Source: Billgrantia tianxiuensis (GTDB taxonomy: Bacteria; Pseudomonadota; Gammaproteobacteria; Pseudomonadales; Halomonadaceae). Taken from it: a stretch of 64,000 nt of DNA. The translations under genes were made by a program, and so were the position numbers. The stretch lies in the NCBI RefSeq assembly GCF_009834345.1, contig NZ_CP035042.1:930001-994000 (forward strand), written 5' to 3'. Positions 1 to 7,173 of the stretch are shown here, piece after piece. The notes beneath the pieces were generated by a model. That model saw nothing but the letters and a program-made list of their open reading frames with translations, was not told the DNA's origin and did not search any database. Within the stretch, counting starts at the first letter, position 1, and each line of letters opens with the position of its first letter.

Positions 1-593
1 GCGTGCTTGAGCAGCCGCACCTACGTAGCAATGGGCGCATGCAGCTCTCCGAATTCGACAACATCATCTTCGGTGGTGGATGGACACTCGATGGCTATCG
101 TCTGGATATCACCTTTACCGTCGATGATCCGATCCCGGCCTTTCACTGGGAGCGTGAAGCCGTCGTGCTGGAGGATACTCCCGAGCTGCGCCGTGAGCTG
201 CGCGATGCCTATCGGCATATTCATGGCTTGATTTCACGTAACGATACGGAAGCGCTCTTTCATGAGGTAGAGCCGGTCTGGGAGCGTACGGCTTATATGC
301 TGACAGAAAGAAACTCTGCGCGTGACTTTGTGGACAATGCCAGCCAAGGGTTGGAAAAATTTGAGCGAATCCGACCGGACGGTGCAGTATTGCAACCCTT
401 ATATTGGGGAGATGATCCTCAAGAAGATCAGGTGGAGTTTCTTGATAACGGTCGTCTAGTGAGAATCCAGCCCCATCCCATCCTTTGGGAGCATCCTCCG
501 GCTGGTAGTGAGCGTTTCGCCAGTTTTCCAGTGGTCTTCTACAAGACTCGCAATGGTGAGTGGCGGGTGGCGGACGTGGCGACAAATATATGA
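1..593 (+). CDS. Hypothetical protein upstream of PAAR, 5' end cut by window
   Basis: The reading frame is already open at the window edge (first full codon at base 3), so the N-terminus is missing. The 196 visible residues are soluble and acidic, with no signal peptide or membrane segment. A beta-rich start (around FGGGWTLDGY) is followed by a helical middle (RNDTEALFHE) and a C-terminal stretch ending EWRVADVATNI. I do not recognise the family. Its stop overlaps the start of the PAAR gene (ATGA at 590-593), so the two are translationally coupled. Proteins in this position beside PAAR genes are often T6SS adaptors, effector pieces or immunity proteins, but nothing in the sequence decides between these. 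Confidence 0.7.
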   Translation, partial: VLEQPHLRSNGRMQLSEFDNIIFGGGWTLDGYRLDITFTVDDPIPAFHWEREAVVLEDTPELRRELRDAYRHIHGLISRNDTEALFHEVEPVWERTAYMLTERNSARDFVDNASQGLEKFERIRPDGAVLQPLYWGDDPQEDQVEFLDNGRLVRIQPHPILWEHPPAGSERFASFPVVFYKTRNGEWRVADVATNI

Positions 594-853
594 AACCCAT
601 CGCACGCAAAGGCGATCTGCATCGCTGCCCCATCCCTGGCCACGGCGTCACGGAAATCGTCTCGGGCTCGCCCTCTCAAGTCGAGGGCCAGCCCGTGGCC
701 CGGGTGGGCGACAAGACCGGCTGCGGGGCCACCATCATCGAAGGAGCGAGTAGTTCCACCACCGATGGCAGGCCCACGGCTTATCTTGGCTGCAAGACGG
801 ATCATGGTGGCGAGATCATCACCGCCTCGGGGAAGGCAAAGGTGCAGCCGTAG
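590..853 (+). CDS. PAAR domain protein (T6SS spike tip)
   Basis: An 87-residue protein that is nearly all PAAR domain. It has an N-terminal MKPIARKGD, the repeated GSPSQVEGQPVARVGDKTGC unit, and paired Cys/His positions (HRCPIPGH, KTGCGA, LGCKTDHGG) that would bind the zinc at the tip of the cone. PAAR proteins cap the VgrG spike of type VI secretion systems and carry or recruit effectors. There is no C-terminal extension, so this is a solo tip rather than a PAAR-effector fusion. The start is set by the ATGA overlap with the preceding gene. No vgrG or other T6SS core gene lies in the window; they may lie to the left. Confidence 0.92.
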   Translation: MKPIARKGDLHRCPIPGHGVTEIVSGSPSQVEGQPVARVGDKTGCGATIIEGASSSTTDGRPTAYLGCKTDHGGEIITASGKAKVQP

Positions 854-913
854 TCGTCTCTGTCCAACGACTGCGTGAGACTAGCAACGATGCCCAGAAG
901 AGAGGAAGCACGA

Positions 914-1699
914 ATGCGGCGGCGCAATCGAGGCGTTTCACGCGAATGGACTCCGAGTGAACTGGCCTTGCTCGAGTGCCATTACCTGGACATGACGTGG
1001 CGTGAGCTACAGGCACGCCACTTTCCTCATCGCACCTCTACAGCGCTTCAGGCCATGGCCCATAAGTTGGGGCTGAAAAAACGGGTGGTCCCGATCACGG
1101 AGAAGCAGCCTTGGACCGAGGAAGAGCTGCTCGTGGTGATCCAGCACTTTCCCGCACTCAAGGCACCGGAGATTCGGCGCCGCTTTCTGCCACACCGTAC
1201 CGTCATCGCCATCCGCCATGTGGCCAAGAGATTCGGTCTGAAGGCCTTCTCGACAGAGCGATGGGCCGAACGGGAACTGGCAATTCTACGGCGCGACTTT
1301 CCTCAAGGCGGTGTTTCGCAGGTAAAGCGGGCATTGCCTCATCGTTCTGTCGAGGCCATCAAGCAGCGAGCCAAAGCAGAAAGCCTGAGCTATATGCCCC
1401 AAGGCGATGGCGATAAAGGGGATAGATGGAGTGCCGAGGAGCTTCAACGCCTTGAGGAACACCGACACTTGCCGGCCGAGGAGCTGGCCAGGCTATTCCC
1501 ACACCGGCCCAAACGAGCCGTCATCAACAAGCGCTACAAGCTGCGTTGGGCACCAGTTCAACAATGGTCGAAGGCCGAGCTGCAACGTTTGTCCGAGAAC
1601 CTGGATGCCCCTTTGGAAGTCTTGTGCCAGCTATTCCCTGATCGTCCGCGGGAGGGCATAAGAATCAAGCGGGGTCGCTTGCGTCGAGGTGGCCGTTGA
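914..1699 (+). CDS. Protein of five tandem Myb/SANT-like repeats
   Basis: A 261-residue basic protein. The start at 914 is chosen because AGAGGA lies 7 nt upstream; the in-frame GTG 875 and ATG 890 have no Shine-Dalgarno sequence. Five repeats of about 46-55 residues each begin with a Trp (W12, W67, W117, W172, W218), continue with an acidic EL pair and a hydrophobic helix, and reach a Pro-His-Arg motif (P-D-R in the last). Each then ends in a basic helix, such as AIRHVAKRFGLK. The shape (Trp at the start of helix 1, a recognition-like basic helix 3) is that of Myb/SANT or homeodomain-like DNA-binding units. Function is unknown. It sits 60 nt after the PAAR gene in the same direction, which may or may not be meaningful. 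Confidence 0.75.
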   Translation: MRRRNRGVSREWTPSELALLECHYLDMTWRELQARHFPHRTSTALQAMAHKLGLKKRVVPITEKQPWTEEELLVVIQHFPALKAPEIRRRFLPHRTVIAIRHVAKRFGLKAFSTERWAERELAILRRDFPQGGVSQVKRALPHRSVEAIKQRAKAESLSYMPQGDGDKGDRWSAEELQRLEEHRHLPAEELARLFPHRPKRAVINKRYKLRWAPVQQWSKAELQRLSENLDAPLEVLCQLFPDRPREGIRIKRGRLRRGGR

Positions 1700-1818
1700 G
1701 CGGCCTGACGCTCAAGAAATAGGAACCAGTGAGAGTTAGGGTGGGCTGCGTTTTTGCCTTCGCCTTCGTTAGCTGTTAGCGTGGCTTAACAGAAGAAGTA
1801 AAAATAGGAGCAAGCCAT

Positions 1819-2022
1819 ATGGATTCAGCCGTCAACGCCATCGTGGGCCAGGCCTTGGTCATGCAGCAGGCCCAAGCCGCACAGCAGGTGCAGCTCGAGG
1901 TCTACAAGGATGCCCTGGACATGCAGAAGGATCAGGTTGCCGCCCTGATGTCTTCAGCTTCGGTGGCACCGCAGCTGGCCAATGAGGGGATGGTGGGTAC
2001 GCAGATCAACACTTACGCTTGA
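1819..2022 (+). CDS. YjfB-like putative motility protein
   Basis: A 67-residue helical protein. The pattern of Ala/Gln-rich helix then LEVYKDALDMQKDQVAALM matches the small YjfB family, in which a QQxxLxVLKKALDxQKxQxxxLL core is typical. That family is annotated as putative motility protein, but its molecular role is not established. An AGGAG sequence lies 8 nt before the ATG. The gene converges on the racemase and the two 3' ends overlap by 10 nt. No flagellar gene is nearby. Confidence 0.75.
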   Translation: MDSAVNAIVGQALVMQQAQAAQQVQLEVYKDALDMQKDQVAALMSSASVAPQLANEGMVGTQINTYA

Positions 2023-2720
2023 TCCTCCAACGCCCACTTCACTGCCTCTTCGGCGTGTATGGCCGTGGTGTCGTAGAGCGGCACCTCGGTATGGCCCTGC
2101 TGCACCAGCAGGGCGATTTCGGTACAGCCGAGGATCACCGCCTCGGCGCCGCTCTCGCGTAGCGACTCGATGATCTCCAGGTAGCGCTGACGCGACGCCT
2201 CCTTTACCTGCCCCAGGCACAGTTCGGTGTAGATCACTTCGTGCACCAGATCGCGCTGAGCCTCGTCGGGCACCAGCACCTCGATGCCGAAGCCTTCGGC
2301 GATCCGCCCCTTGTAGAAGTCCTGCTCCATGGTGAAGCGGGTGCCAAGCAGGCCGACGCGACGAATGCCGTCATCGGCCAGCCGCTGTGCCGTGGCATCG
2401 GCGATATGCAGCAACGGGATCGAGACCGCCTCGGCCACCTGCGGCGCGACCTTGTGCATGGTGTTGGTGCCGATCAGAAGGAAGTCCGCGCCGCCGGCTT
2501 CCACGCGGCGGGCGGCTTGGCACAGGATCTCGGCGGTGGCGTCCCAGTCGCCGGCGTGCTGCAACCGCTCGATCTCGGCGAAGTCGACGCTGTACAGACA
2601 CAGCTTGGCCGAGTGAAATCCGCCCAGGGCGGCCTTCACCCCTTCGTTGAGCGCACGGTAGTAGCTGACGGTGGATTCCCAGCTCATGCCGCCGAGCAGG
2701 CCGATGGTCTTCATGGTCAT
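2013..2720 (-). CDS. Aspartate/glutamate racemase family protein (YgeA-like)
   Basis: 235 residues, the usual length of PLP-independent Asp/Glu racemases, which interconvert L- and D-amino acids with two facing catalytic residues. The N-terminal GLLGGMSWEST loop and the central LLGTRFTM motif are typical. The first catalytic position is Thr (T85 in GTNTMHK) and the second is Cys (C199 in LGCTEI). This Thr/Cys pair is the arrangement of E. coli YgeA, not the Cys/Cys pair of the classical racemases. Two Met codons lie at the start (2720 and 2714). The gene stands alone, convergent with the yjfB-like gene. The substrate range cannot be read from sequence. Confidence 0.88.
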   Translation of the reverse strand: MTMKTIGLLGGMSWESTVSYYRALNEGVKAALGGFHSAKLCLYSVDFAEIERLQHAGDWDATAEILCQAARRVEAGGADFLLIGTNTMHKVAPQVAEAVSIPLLHIADATAQRLADDGIRRVGLLGTRFTMEQDFYKGRIAEGFGIEVLVPDEAQRDLVHEVIYTELCLGQVKEASRQRYLEIIESLRESGAEAVILGCTEIALLVQQGHTEVPLYDTTAIHAEEAVKWALEDQA

Positions 2721-2765
2721 GGTTTCCCTCTGTTGTCGTTGTTTCCTGGCTCGCCGTACGCGTGG

Positions 2766-3473
2766 TCACGTCTCGTATTCGTCGTGACGCCGGTTCCACA
2801 CGTAGGGTGGCGTTTGCGGCCAGCCGGGGGGCGAGTCCTCCCAGGTTTCCTGACGGCCGTAGGGCGTCAGGTCCAGGTAGGTCCATAGGCTGCCCAGGTA
2901 CTCCACGCCGCGCTTGCCGCTGAAGTAGGTACGATACACCCGCTCGCCGTCGCGCAGAAAAACGCTGATACCATGCCGTTCGCCGCGGTCGGTGTCGGGG
3001 GCGTCGCAGTGGCAGCTCGTCACGCCCATGTCCTGGTTGAAACGGCTATTCAGCGACGAGTACCACGTCGGGTGCTGCCAGCCCATACGCGCCTGGTAGC
3101 GTATGAGCTTCTCCCGTGGCGCCCGGGAGACCAGCACCAGGGTGGTATCGCGGGCGTTCAGGTGGGCGGGGTGGGTCATGGCGTCCACCACCCAGGAGCA
3201 GCCGTCGCAGCCGGCCTCCCAGTCGGGCCCGAACATGAAATGGTAGACGATCAACTGACGGCGCCCCTCGAACAGGTCGAGCAGGGTGACTTCGCCCTGA
3301 GGCCCGTCGAAGAGGTAATCGGTGCGCACCTCGGTCATCGGCAAACGGCGCCGCGCGGCATTGAGCCTGTCGCGCTCACGCGTATGGGCCTTTTCACGAG
3401 CGAGCTGTTCCTCCAGAGCGCTGCGCCACGCCTCTTCGGAGACGATGAGAGGCAGGGCGGTAGACCGGCTCAT
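2766..3473 (-). CDS. DUF899 family thioredoxin-like protein
   Basis: 235 residues. The family signature is clear: EEAWRSALEEQLAREKAHTRERDRL at the N-terminus, then LFEGRRQLIVYHFMFGP, then DWEAGCDGCSW with two Cys of a CxxC-like pair, and the C-terminal RHDEYE end. DUF899 proteins have a thioredoxin/AhpC-like fold and unknown substrates. The start at 3473 follows GGAGA and overlaps the stop of the VOC gene (ATGA), which rejects the longer upstream frame. It is the last gene of an ArsR-SRPBCC-VOC-DUF899 operon. A second DUF899 gene lies at 37940-38671. Confidence 0.9.
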   Translation of the reverse strand: MSRSTALPLIVSEEAWRSALEEQLAREKAHTRERDRLNAARRRLPMTEVRTDYLFDGPQGEVTLLDLFEGRRQLIVYHFMFGPDWEAGCDGCSWVVDAMTHPAHLNARDTTLVLVSRAPREKLIRYQARMGWQHPTWYSSLNSRFNQDMGVTSCHCDAPDTDRGERHGISVFLRDGERVYRTYFSGKRGVEYLGSLWTYLDLTPYGRQETWEDSPPGWPQTPPYVWNRRHDEYET

Positions 3474-3898
3474 GGTGTTTCTCCGCTCAGGCCAGGTTGA
3501 GTTGTCCCCAGATTGAGCTGCCAGGAGACGCCGAAGCGGTCGTTGAGCCAGGCGAAACGCGTGCTGAAACCGTAGTCGTCCGCCGGCATCAGTATTTGGC
3601 CCTGTTCCGACAGCTGTTCGAGCAGGCGCTCGAACTCTTCGCGGTTTACGCATTCGACGAACAGCGATATCGAGGGCGTAAAGCTGAAGAGGTGCTGGAT
3701 ATGGCTGTCGATGCAGGTATAGCGTCGCCCGGCCAGGGTGAATTCGGCTTGCTTGACACTGCCTTCCCGGCCCGGCTCCTCGGGGCCGTAGCGCTCGAGC
3801 CGGACGATTTCGGAATCGTCGAACAGCGAGACGTAGAAGCGCATGGCCTGCTCGGCATTGCCTTCGAACATCAGCTGCGGGGTGATGTGATGCGGCAT
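3470..3898 (-). CDS. PhnB-like VOC/glyoxalase-fold protein
   Basis: 142 residues of the PhnB-like branch of the vicinal oxygen chelate superfamily: ITPQLMFEGNAEQAMRFYVSLF at the start, SLFVEC in the middle and the closing FAWLNDRFGVSWQLN. Members are small dimeric betaalphabetabetabeta proteins; most have no known substrate. The gene overlaps the SRPBCC gene by 28 nt at its start and the DUF899 gene by 4 nt at its end. The tight coupling suggests the four products act together or are simply made together when the ArsR repressor releases. Confidence 0.87.
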   Translation of the reverse strand: MPHHITPQLMFEGNAEQAMRFYVSLFDDSEIVRLERYGPEEPGREGSVKQAEFTLAGRRYTCIDSHIQHLFSFTPSISLFVECVNREEFERLLEQLSEQGQILMPADDYGFSTRFAWLNDRFGVSWQLNLGTTQPGLSGETP

Positions 3899-4422
3899 CG
3901 GTACTCCTCCTCCAGGCGTTCGAACGTGGGCCAGAAGGGGACGGGGCGCTCACCCTGCAGCACGTTCTCGAGAATGGCGAGATGGGTATGCCAGCCGCTG
4001 GCCACGGTGATCCGGGTATCGTCATCGGCGAGGCGGCGGTGCGTCACGACCAGGCGCACCTGGTCGCCGGCCTCGCTGAGTTCGAAGGTCACCTCCGAAG
4101 GGGCTTCGTTGCCGCCGCCCCAGGTCCAGGCAAGCAAGTGCGGCGGTTCGCAGCGCAACACCTGATGCTGTGTGGTGAAGCTGCGGTCGTACTGGCGAAA
4201 GCGCTCGGAGGGAGGCGTCTTGTCGGGCGTGAGCCCCGTGTTGCGGAAGTGCAGGGCGAAAGAGGTGCCCTGGCGCATTTCCATGGCGCCGGGAGCCAGC
4301 CACAGGCCGCGCTTGTCGGATTCGGTCAGGAAGGCCCAGACCCGCTCGATGGGCCCCGGCAGCAGGCGCTCGAAGCGGATGCTGTCTTCGGCGATATTCT
4401 CGCCATAGCCGCTGTCATCCAT
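3871..4422 (-). CDS. SRPBCC/AHSA1 family protein
   Basis: 183 residues from the ATG at 4422, which follows GGGAGAG and overlaps the end of the ArsR gene. The AHSA1-type START fold is visible: IRFERLLPGPIERVWAFLTES for the first strand and helix, the RGLWLAPG turn, LLAWTWGGG, and the long C-terminal helix WHTHLAILENVL. The fold has a large hydrophobic cavity; the ligand is unknown. ArsR-AHSA1 pairs are very common in bacteria and are thought to sense and bind small hydrophobic molecules. A longer N-terminus starting at 4452 is possible but lies inside the ArsR gene. Confidence 0.87.
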   Translation of the reverse strand: MDDSGYGENIAEDSIRFERLLPGPIERVWAFLTESDKRGLWLAPGAMEMRQGTSFALHFRNTGLTPDKTPPSERFRQYDRSFTTQHQVLRCEPPHLLAWTWGGGNEAPSEVTFELSEAGDQVRLVVTHRRLADDDTRITVASGWHTHLAILENVLQGERPVPFWPTFERLEEEYRCRITSPRS

Positions 4423-4780
4423 CTTGCCTCTCTCCCTTCGTCGATTCGCCATCGGAAGCGGCCTTGAGCGCCGCTTCCAGAGCGTTCAGGCGTTGGCTCC
4501 AGAACCCTTCGTAGAAGCTTAGCCACTGTTCCGCTTCGGCCAGCGGCTCCGGCCGCAGCCTGCAGAAGTGGGCGCGACCTTCGATGCGCCGTTCCACTAG
4601 CCCGGCTTGCTCGAGCACACGTACGTGCTTGGAGACGGCGGCCAGCGAGATGGGGAACGGCTCGGCCAGCTCGCCGATCTTGCGCTCACCGGCCGCCAGC
4701 CGTTCGAGCAGGGCGCGTCGGGTCGGATCGGCCAGGGCGTGAAAGACCTGGTCCAGATGCGTTTCGTCATATTCAACCAT
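4415..4780 (-). CDS. ArsR family transcriptional repressor
   Basis: 121 residues. The winged helix is plain: VFHALADPTRRALLERLAAGE, IGELAEPFPISLAAVSKHVRVLEQAGLV, then the wing with RIEGRAHFCRL. There is no metal-binding CVC motif in the recognition region, so this belongs to the ArsR branch that pairs with SRPBCC proteins rather than the arsenite sensors. It leads the four-gene operon. A perfect 16-bp palindrome covers its own start codon and a second copy lies 39 bp upstream, so autorepression is very likely. Confidence 0.9.
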   Translation of the reverse strand: MVEYDETHLDQVFHALADPTRRALLERLAAGERKIGELAEPFPISLAAVSKHVRVLEQAGLVERRIEGRAHFCRLRPEPLAEAEQWLSFYEGFWSQRLNALEAALKAASDGESTKGERQDG

Positions 4781-4788
4781 ATGGTTGA
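4773..4788. promoter_or_regulatory. ArsR operator 1 (perfect palindrome over the start codon)
   Basis: TCAACCATATGGTTGA is a perfect 16-bp palindrome that includes the ArsR start codon. It has the form TCAACC-N4-GGTTGA, shared with the site at 4812-4827. Binding by the ArsR dimer here would block transcription and translation start of the operon. Confidence 0.75.
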
Positions 4789-4811
4789 TATAGGCGTGAC
4801 GAACATCATTG

Positions 4812-4827
4812 TCAACCTTTTGGTTGA
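4812..4827. promoter_or_regulatory. ArsR operator 2
   Basis: TCAACCTTTTGGTTGA repeats the half-sites of the first operator with a different 4-nt centre. It starts 39 bp from the start of operator 1. The pair brackets the likely promoter of the ArsR operon. Confidence 0.72.
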
Positions 4828-4891
4828 ATGAATCTCAAGACTCTACCGAGGGGATTGTCTTTGGCTATGAGAGCGATTGAGTTTTCTCCGC

Positions 4892-4922
4892 TTTACCTGA
4901 AGTTGGCTTGAGGTATTAGCCT
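4892..4922 (+). promoter_or_regulatory. MerR/SoxR-type promoter before arylamine N-acetyltransferase
   Basis: TTTACC, a 19-nt spacer and TAGCCT, with an imperfect palindrome (CCTGAAGTTGGCTTGAGG, 4896-4913) filling the spacer. The over-long 19-bp spacer with a centred dyad is the hallmark of promoters activated by MerR-family regulators. Two more promoters of the same design are at 6637-6667 and 9889-9919. The start codon is 39 nt downstream. Confidence 0.65.
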
Positions 4923-4961
4923 GCGCCTAACGATTGCCCTTGAGAGAAAAAGGAGAACGAC

Positions 4962-5861
4962 ATGCAGGCTGAAACGATCACTCAACCCCTTCATGAATCG
5001 GCTCGCTGGGAGACAGCGGCGCTCGATCTCGAGGCCTATCTGGCACGCATCGACTATCGGGGGCCCCTTACGCCCAGCGTGGAAACTCTCAAGGCCCTGC
5101 AGCAGGCGCACCTCGCCGCAGTGCCGTTCGAGAACCTGGAAATCGTCACCGGCGGAGAGATCCGCATCGACCTGGAAAGCCTTCAGGACAAGCTGGTACG
5201 GCGCCGGCGCGGCGGTTATTGCCATGAGCAGAACACGCTGTTCGCCACGGTGCTGGACCGGCTCGGCTTCGAGGTCGCGGGGCGCAATGCGAGAATGCTG
5301 ATGGGCGAGGACGCGAGTATCGTCACTCCGCTCGGTCATACGATGCTGGTGGTAAAAGCGGAAGGTAACGACTGGATGGTCGATGTCGGGGTGGGCAATA
5401 TCGGCCCGCGTGAGCCGATCCTGCTCGAAGTGAACAGCGAGGCGAGCCATGGCCCCTGGGAGTATCGCCTGGAGCGCTCGCCACTGGGGTATTGGCTGCT
5501 GCGTCATAAGCGCCTCGGTGAATGGTTCAACATCTATCAGTTCAGTAACGAACCCAACTACCGTGCCGACTCTGGCGAATACAACTACTTGGCGTCTCAT
5601 CACCCGGCATCCCCGTTCGTGCGGCGGATCGTGGCTCAGCACAACGGCGCTGAGGTACGGCTTGCGCTCACCGACCTGGAACTAAAAATCTTCCATCCGG
5701 GCAAGGCGCCGGAGCTGCACCGGATCGCAGCCGATGAGCTGCCCAGCGTGCTGCGCGAGCGGTTCGGGCTGGCGCTGACCCCTGAACAGGAGCGCGTGCT
5801 GCTGCGGCGAGCCGAGACGCTCGCCGACACCACCTCCGAAGGTGAGCAGCTTGGCGCCTGA
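4962..5861 (+). CDS. Arylamine N-acetyltransferase
   Basis: 299 residues. Transfers acetyl from acetyl-CoA to arylamines and hydrazines. The Cys-His-Asp triad is present: C87 in RRGGYCHEQN, H126 in PLGHTMLVV, D141 in WMVDVGVGN. The VPFENLEI motif near the start is typical of NATs. The length is slightly above the usual 270-285, with a longer N-terminal tail. The start follows AAGGAG. The gene is single, divergent from the ArsR operon, and has a MerR/SoxR-type promoter. Confidence 0.92.
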   Translation: MQAETITQPLHESARWETAALDLEAYLARIDYRGPLTPSVETLKALQQAHLAAVPFENLEIVTGGEIRIDLESLQDKLVRRRRGGYCHEQNTLFATVLDRLGFEVAGRNARMLMGEDASIVTPLGHTMLVVKAEGNDWMVDVGVGNIGPREPILLEVNSEASHGPWEYRLERSPLGYWLLRHKRLGEWFNIYQFSNEPNYRADSGEYNYLASHHPASPFVRRIVAQHNGAEVRLALTDLELKIFHPGKAPELHRIAADELPSVLRERFGLALTPEQERVLLRRAETLADTTSEGEQLGA

Positions 5862-5883
5862 GTAAGTGGCTAGAGAGGAGCCG

Positions 5884-6603
5884 CTAGAAGCGCGCATCGC
5901 CTATTGCCGGCATCACCACCTCCTTCACATAGGCACTTGGTGATAGCGTCAGCAGGGTGCGCACCAACTGCACCACGTCGTGCATGGGGATGAGTTCGCC
6001 GTTGCCGCGCTGGGCCGCACGTTCGGGCGGCACGCCCAGGCCGTCTTCAGTATTGAGGTGGCCGAGCTGCAGGCAGGTCACCGCCAGGCGCTGCTCGCGA
6101 AAGCCCTCGCGCAGTGCCTCGGCAATGCCGCGCAGGGCGAACTTGGTGGCGCTGAAGGCGACCTCCGGCCGGCCGTGGCCGGGCAGCGCGGAGGTCGAGC
6201 CGGTAAGGATGATTCTTGGTGCGCGTGAGCGCAGCAGCGCAGGAAGCAGCGCCTGGACCAGCAGGATGGCGCCGCTGACGTTGACCGTGACGATGCGCTG
6301 GATCTCAGCGGGGCTGTCAGCCAGGAAGCGGTAGTCGGGCTCGAAGGCCCGGCTTTCCCACAGCCCCAGGTTGTAGATCAGCACGTCGAGCCCGCTTGCT
6401 TCCACGGCCTCAGCCAGCGTGGCGGCCGCTCGCTCGGGAGCGGCCAGGTCGGCGGCAACCCAGTCGATCTCGATGCCGGCGCGTTCCGGCACCCTCGCCG
6501 GAACGCTGCGCGATACGCCGATCAGGTGATCGCCTTGATTGCCCAGCCCCTCGATGAAGGCCAGGCCCAGGCCCTGGCTCGCTCCCACGATCATGATGCG
6601 CAT
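5884..6603 (-). CDS. SDR family protein with Phe in place of the catalytic Tyr
   Basis: 239 residues with a Rossmann fold: the nucleotide loop GASQGLGLAF at 7-16, N109 in the NVSGA motif and Ser in LTGSTSA (136-138). The active-site YxxxK motif reads F150-S-A-T-K154, so the proton-donating Tyr is replaced by Phe; the codon is TTC. The usual NNAG motif is also changed (YNLGLW). Such changes normally abolish classical SDR chemistry, so it may be a sensor, a structural protein or an enzyme with another mechanism. The start at 6603 is set by the MRIMIVGA beginning. A MerR/SoxR-type promoter lies just upstream. Confidence 0.85.
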   Translation of the reverse strand: MRIMIVGASQGLGLAFIEGLGNQGDHLIGVSRSVPARVPERAGIEIDWVAADLAAPERAAATLAEAVEASGLDVLIYNLGLWESRAFEPDYRFLADSPAEIQRIVTVNVSGAILLVQALLPALLRSRAPRIILTGSTSALPGHGRPEVAFSATKFALRGIAEALREGFREQRLAVTCLQLGHLNTEDGLGVPPERAAQRGNGELIPMHDVVQLVRTLLTLSPSAYVKEVVMPAIGDARF

Positions 6604-6636
6604 GCTTCTTCCTCTCGCTGCGATGACGTTGCCAGG

Positions 6637-6667
6637 ACCGTACGACCTCAAGCGCAGCTGAGGTCAA
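6637..6667 (-). promoter_or_regulatory. MerR/SoxR-type promoter before the SDR gene
   Basis: Read on the minus strand: TTGACC, a 19-nt spacer (TCAGCTGCGCTTGAGGTCG) and TACGGT. It shares ACCTsA and CTTGAGGT with the promoters at 4892-4922 and 9889-9919. The SDR start codon lies 33 nt downstream. Confidence 0.65.
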
Positions 6668-6677
6668 GCGGGTTGCG

Positions 6678-7010
6678 CTAACGTCGGCGCCTTTGCTGCG
6701 TTGCGTTGCGTATCGTCCGGCGCTGCATCAGCGCTTCTGTGGCGTCTTCCTTCAGCGGCAGGCGCGAGGCCCAGAGAATGTCCTCACGGCAGTGCCCCAT
6801 GTCCTCGAGCATATGGTCATCGTGCGCCAGCAGCGGCAGGAAGCGCTGGCGAAACCGCCGCCGGCGCAGGTAGTCCTGCCACTTGGTCTCGAGGGCGTAG
6901 ATCAGCCCCAGCGGGGGCATGGCCGGCATGTAGAAGTCTGGCTGGGGCGGTGGGGCCGGGCGCTTCCTGGCGGTTGGCTGGGGCCGGCGCAGCGGTTCGT
7001 ACTGGCTCAT
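6678..7010 (-). CDS. DUF1127-like small basic protein
   Basis: 110 residues from ATG 7010 (GAGG upstream). A Pro/Arg-rich N-terminal part precedes a C-terminal segment RRRFRQRFLPLLAHDDHMLEDMGHCREDILWASRLPL. This matches the DUF1127/YjiS pattern, in which an Arg-rich helix is followed by an acidic D..L.DIG motif. The protein is longer than the usual 45-70 residues because of the N-terminal tail. The function of the family is poorly known; some members act as small RNA-binding or regulatory proteins. It faces a LysR gene across an AT-rich 163-nt gap, suggesting control by that regulator. Confidence 0.7.
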   Translation of the reverse strand: MSQYEPLRRPQPTARKRPAPPPQPDFYMPAMPPLGLIYALETKWQDYLRRRRFRQRFLPLLAHDDHMLEDMGHCREDILWASRLPLKEDATEALMQRRTIRNATQQRRRR

Positions 7011-7173
7011 GTCGCACCTCCTGACGGGCAGCCGCCGTCGGGGCGGTTGCCGTATCAATTTGTGGAAATAAGGAGGGTCGCGACCTCTTGAGGAAGAGCT
7101 TGGCTTGGTCTATTGGATCAATCAAACGAAAAGGTCTACATTGTCTTTTAAGAAAAATTGAAAGGTTCGAGAC

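Noticed and set aside
3474..4025. N-terminal extension of the first DUF899 protein
   Set aside because: Shadow of the VOC and SRPBCC genes; the family N-terminus begins at 3473.
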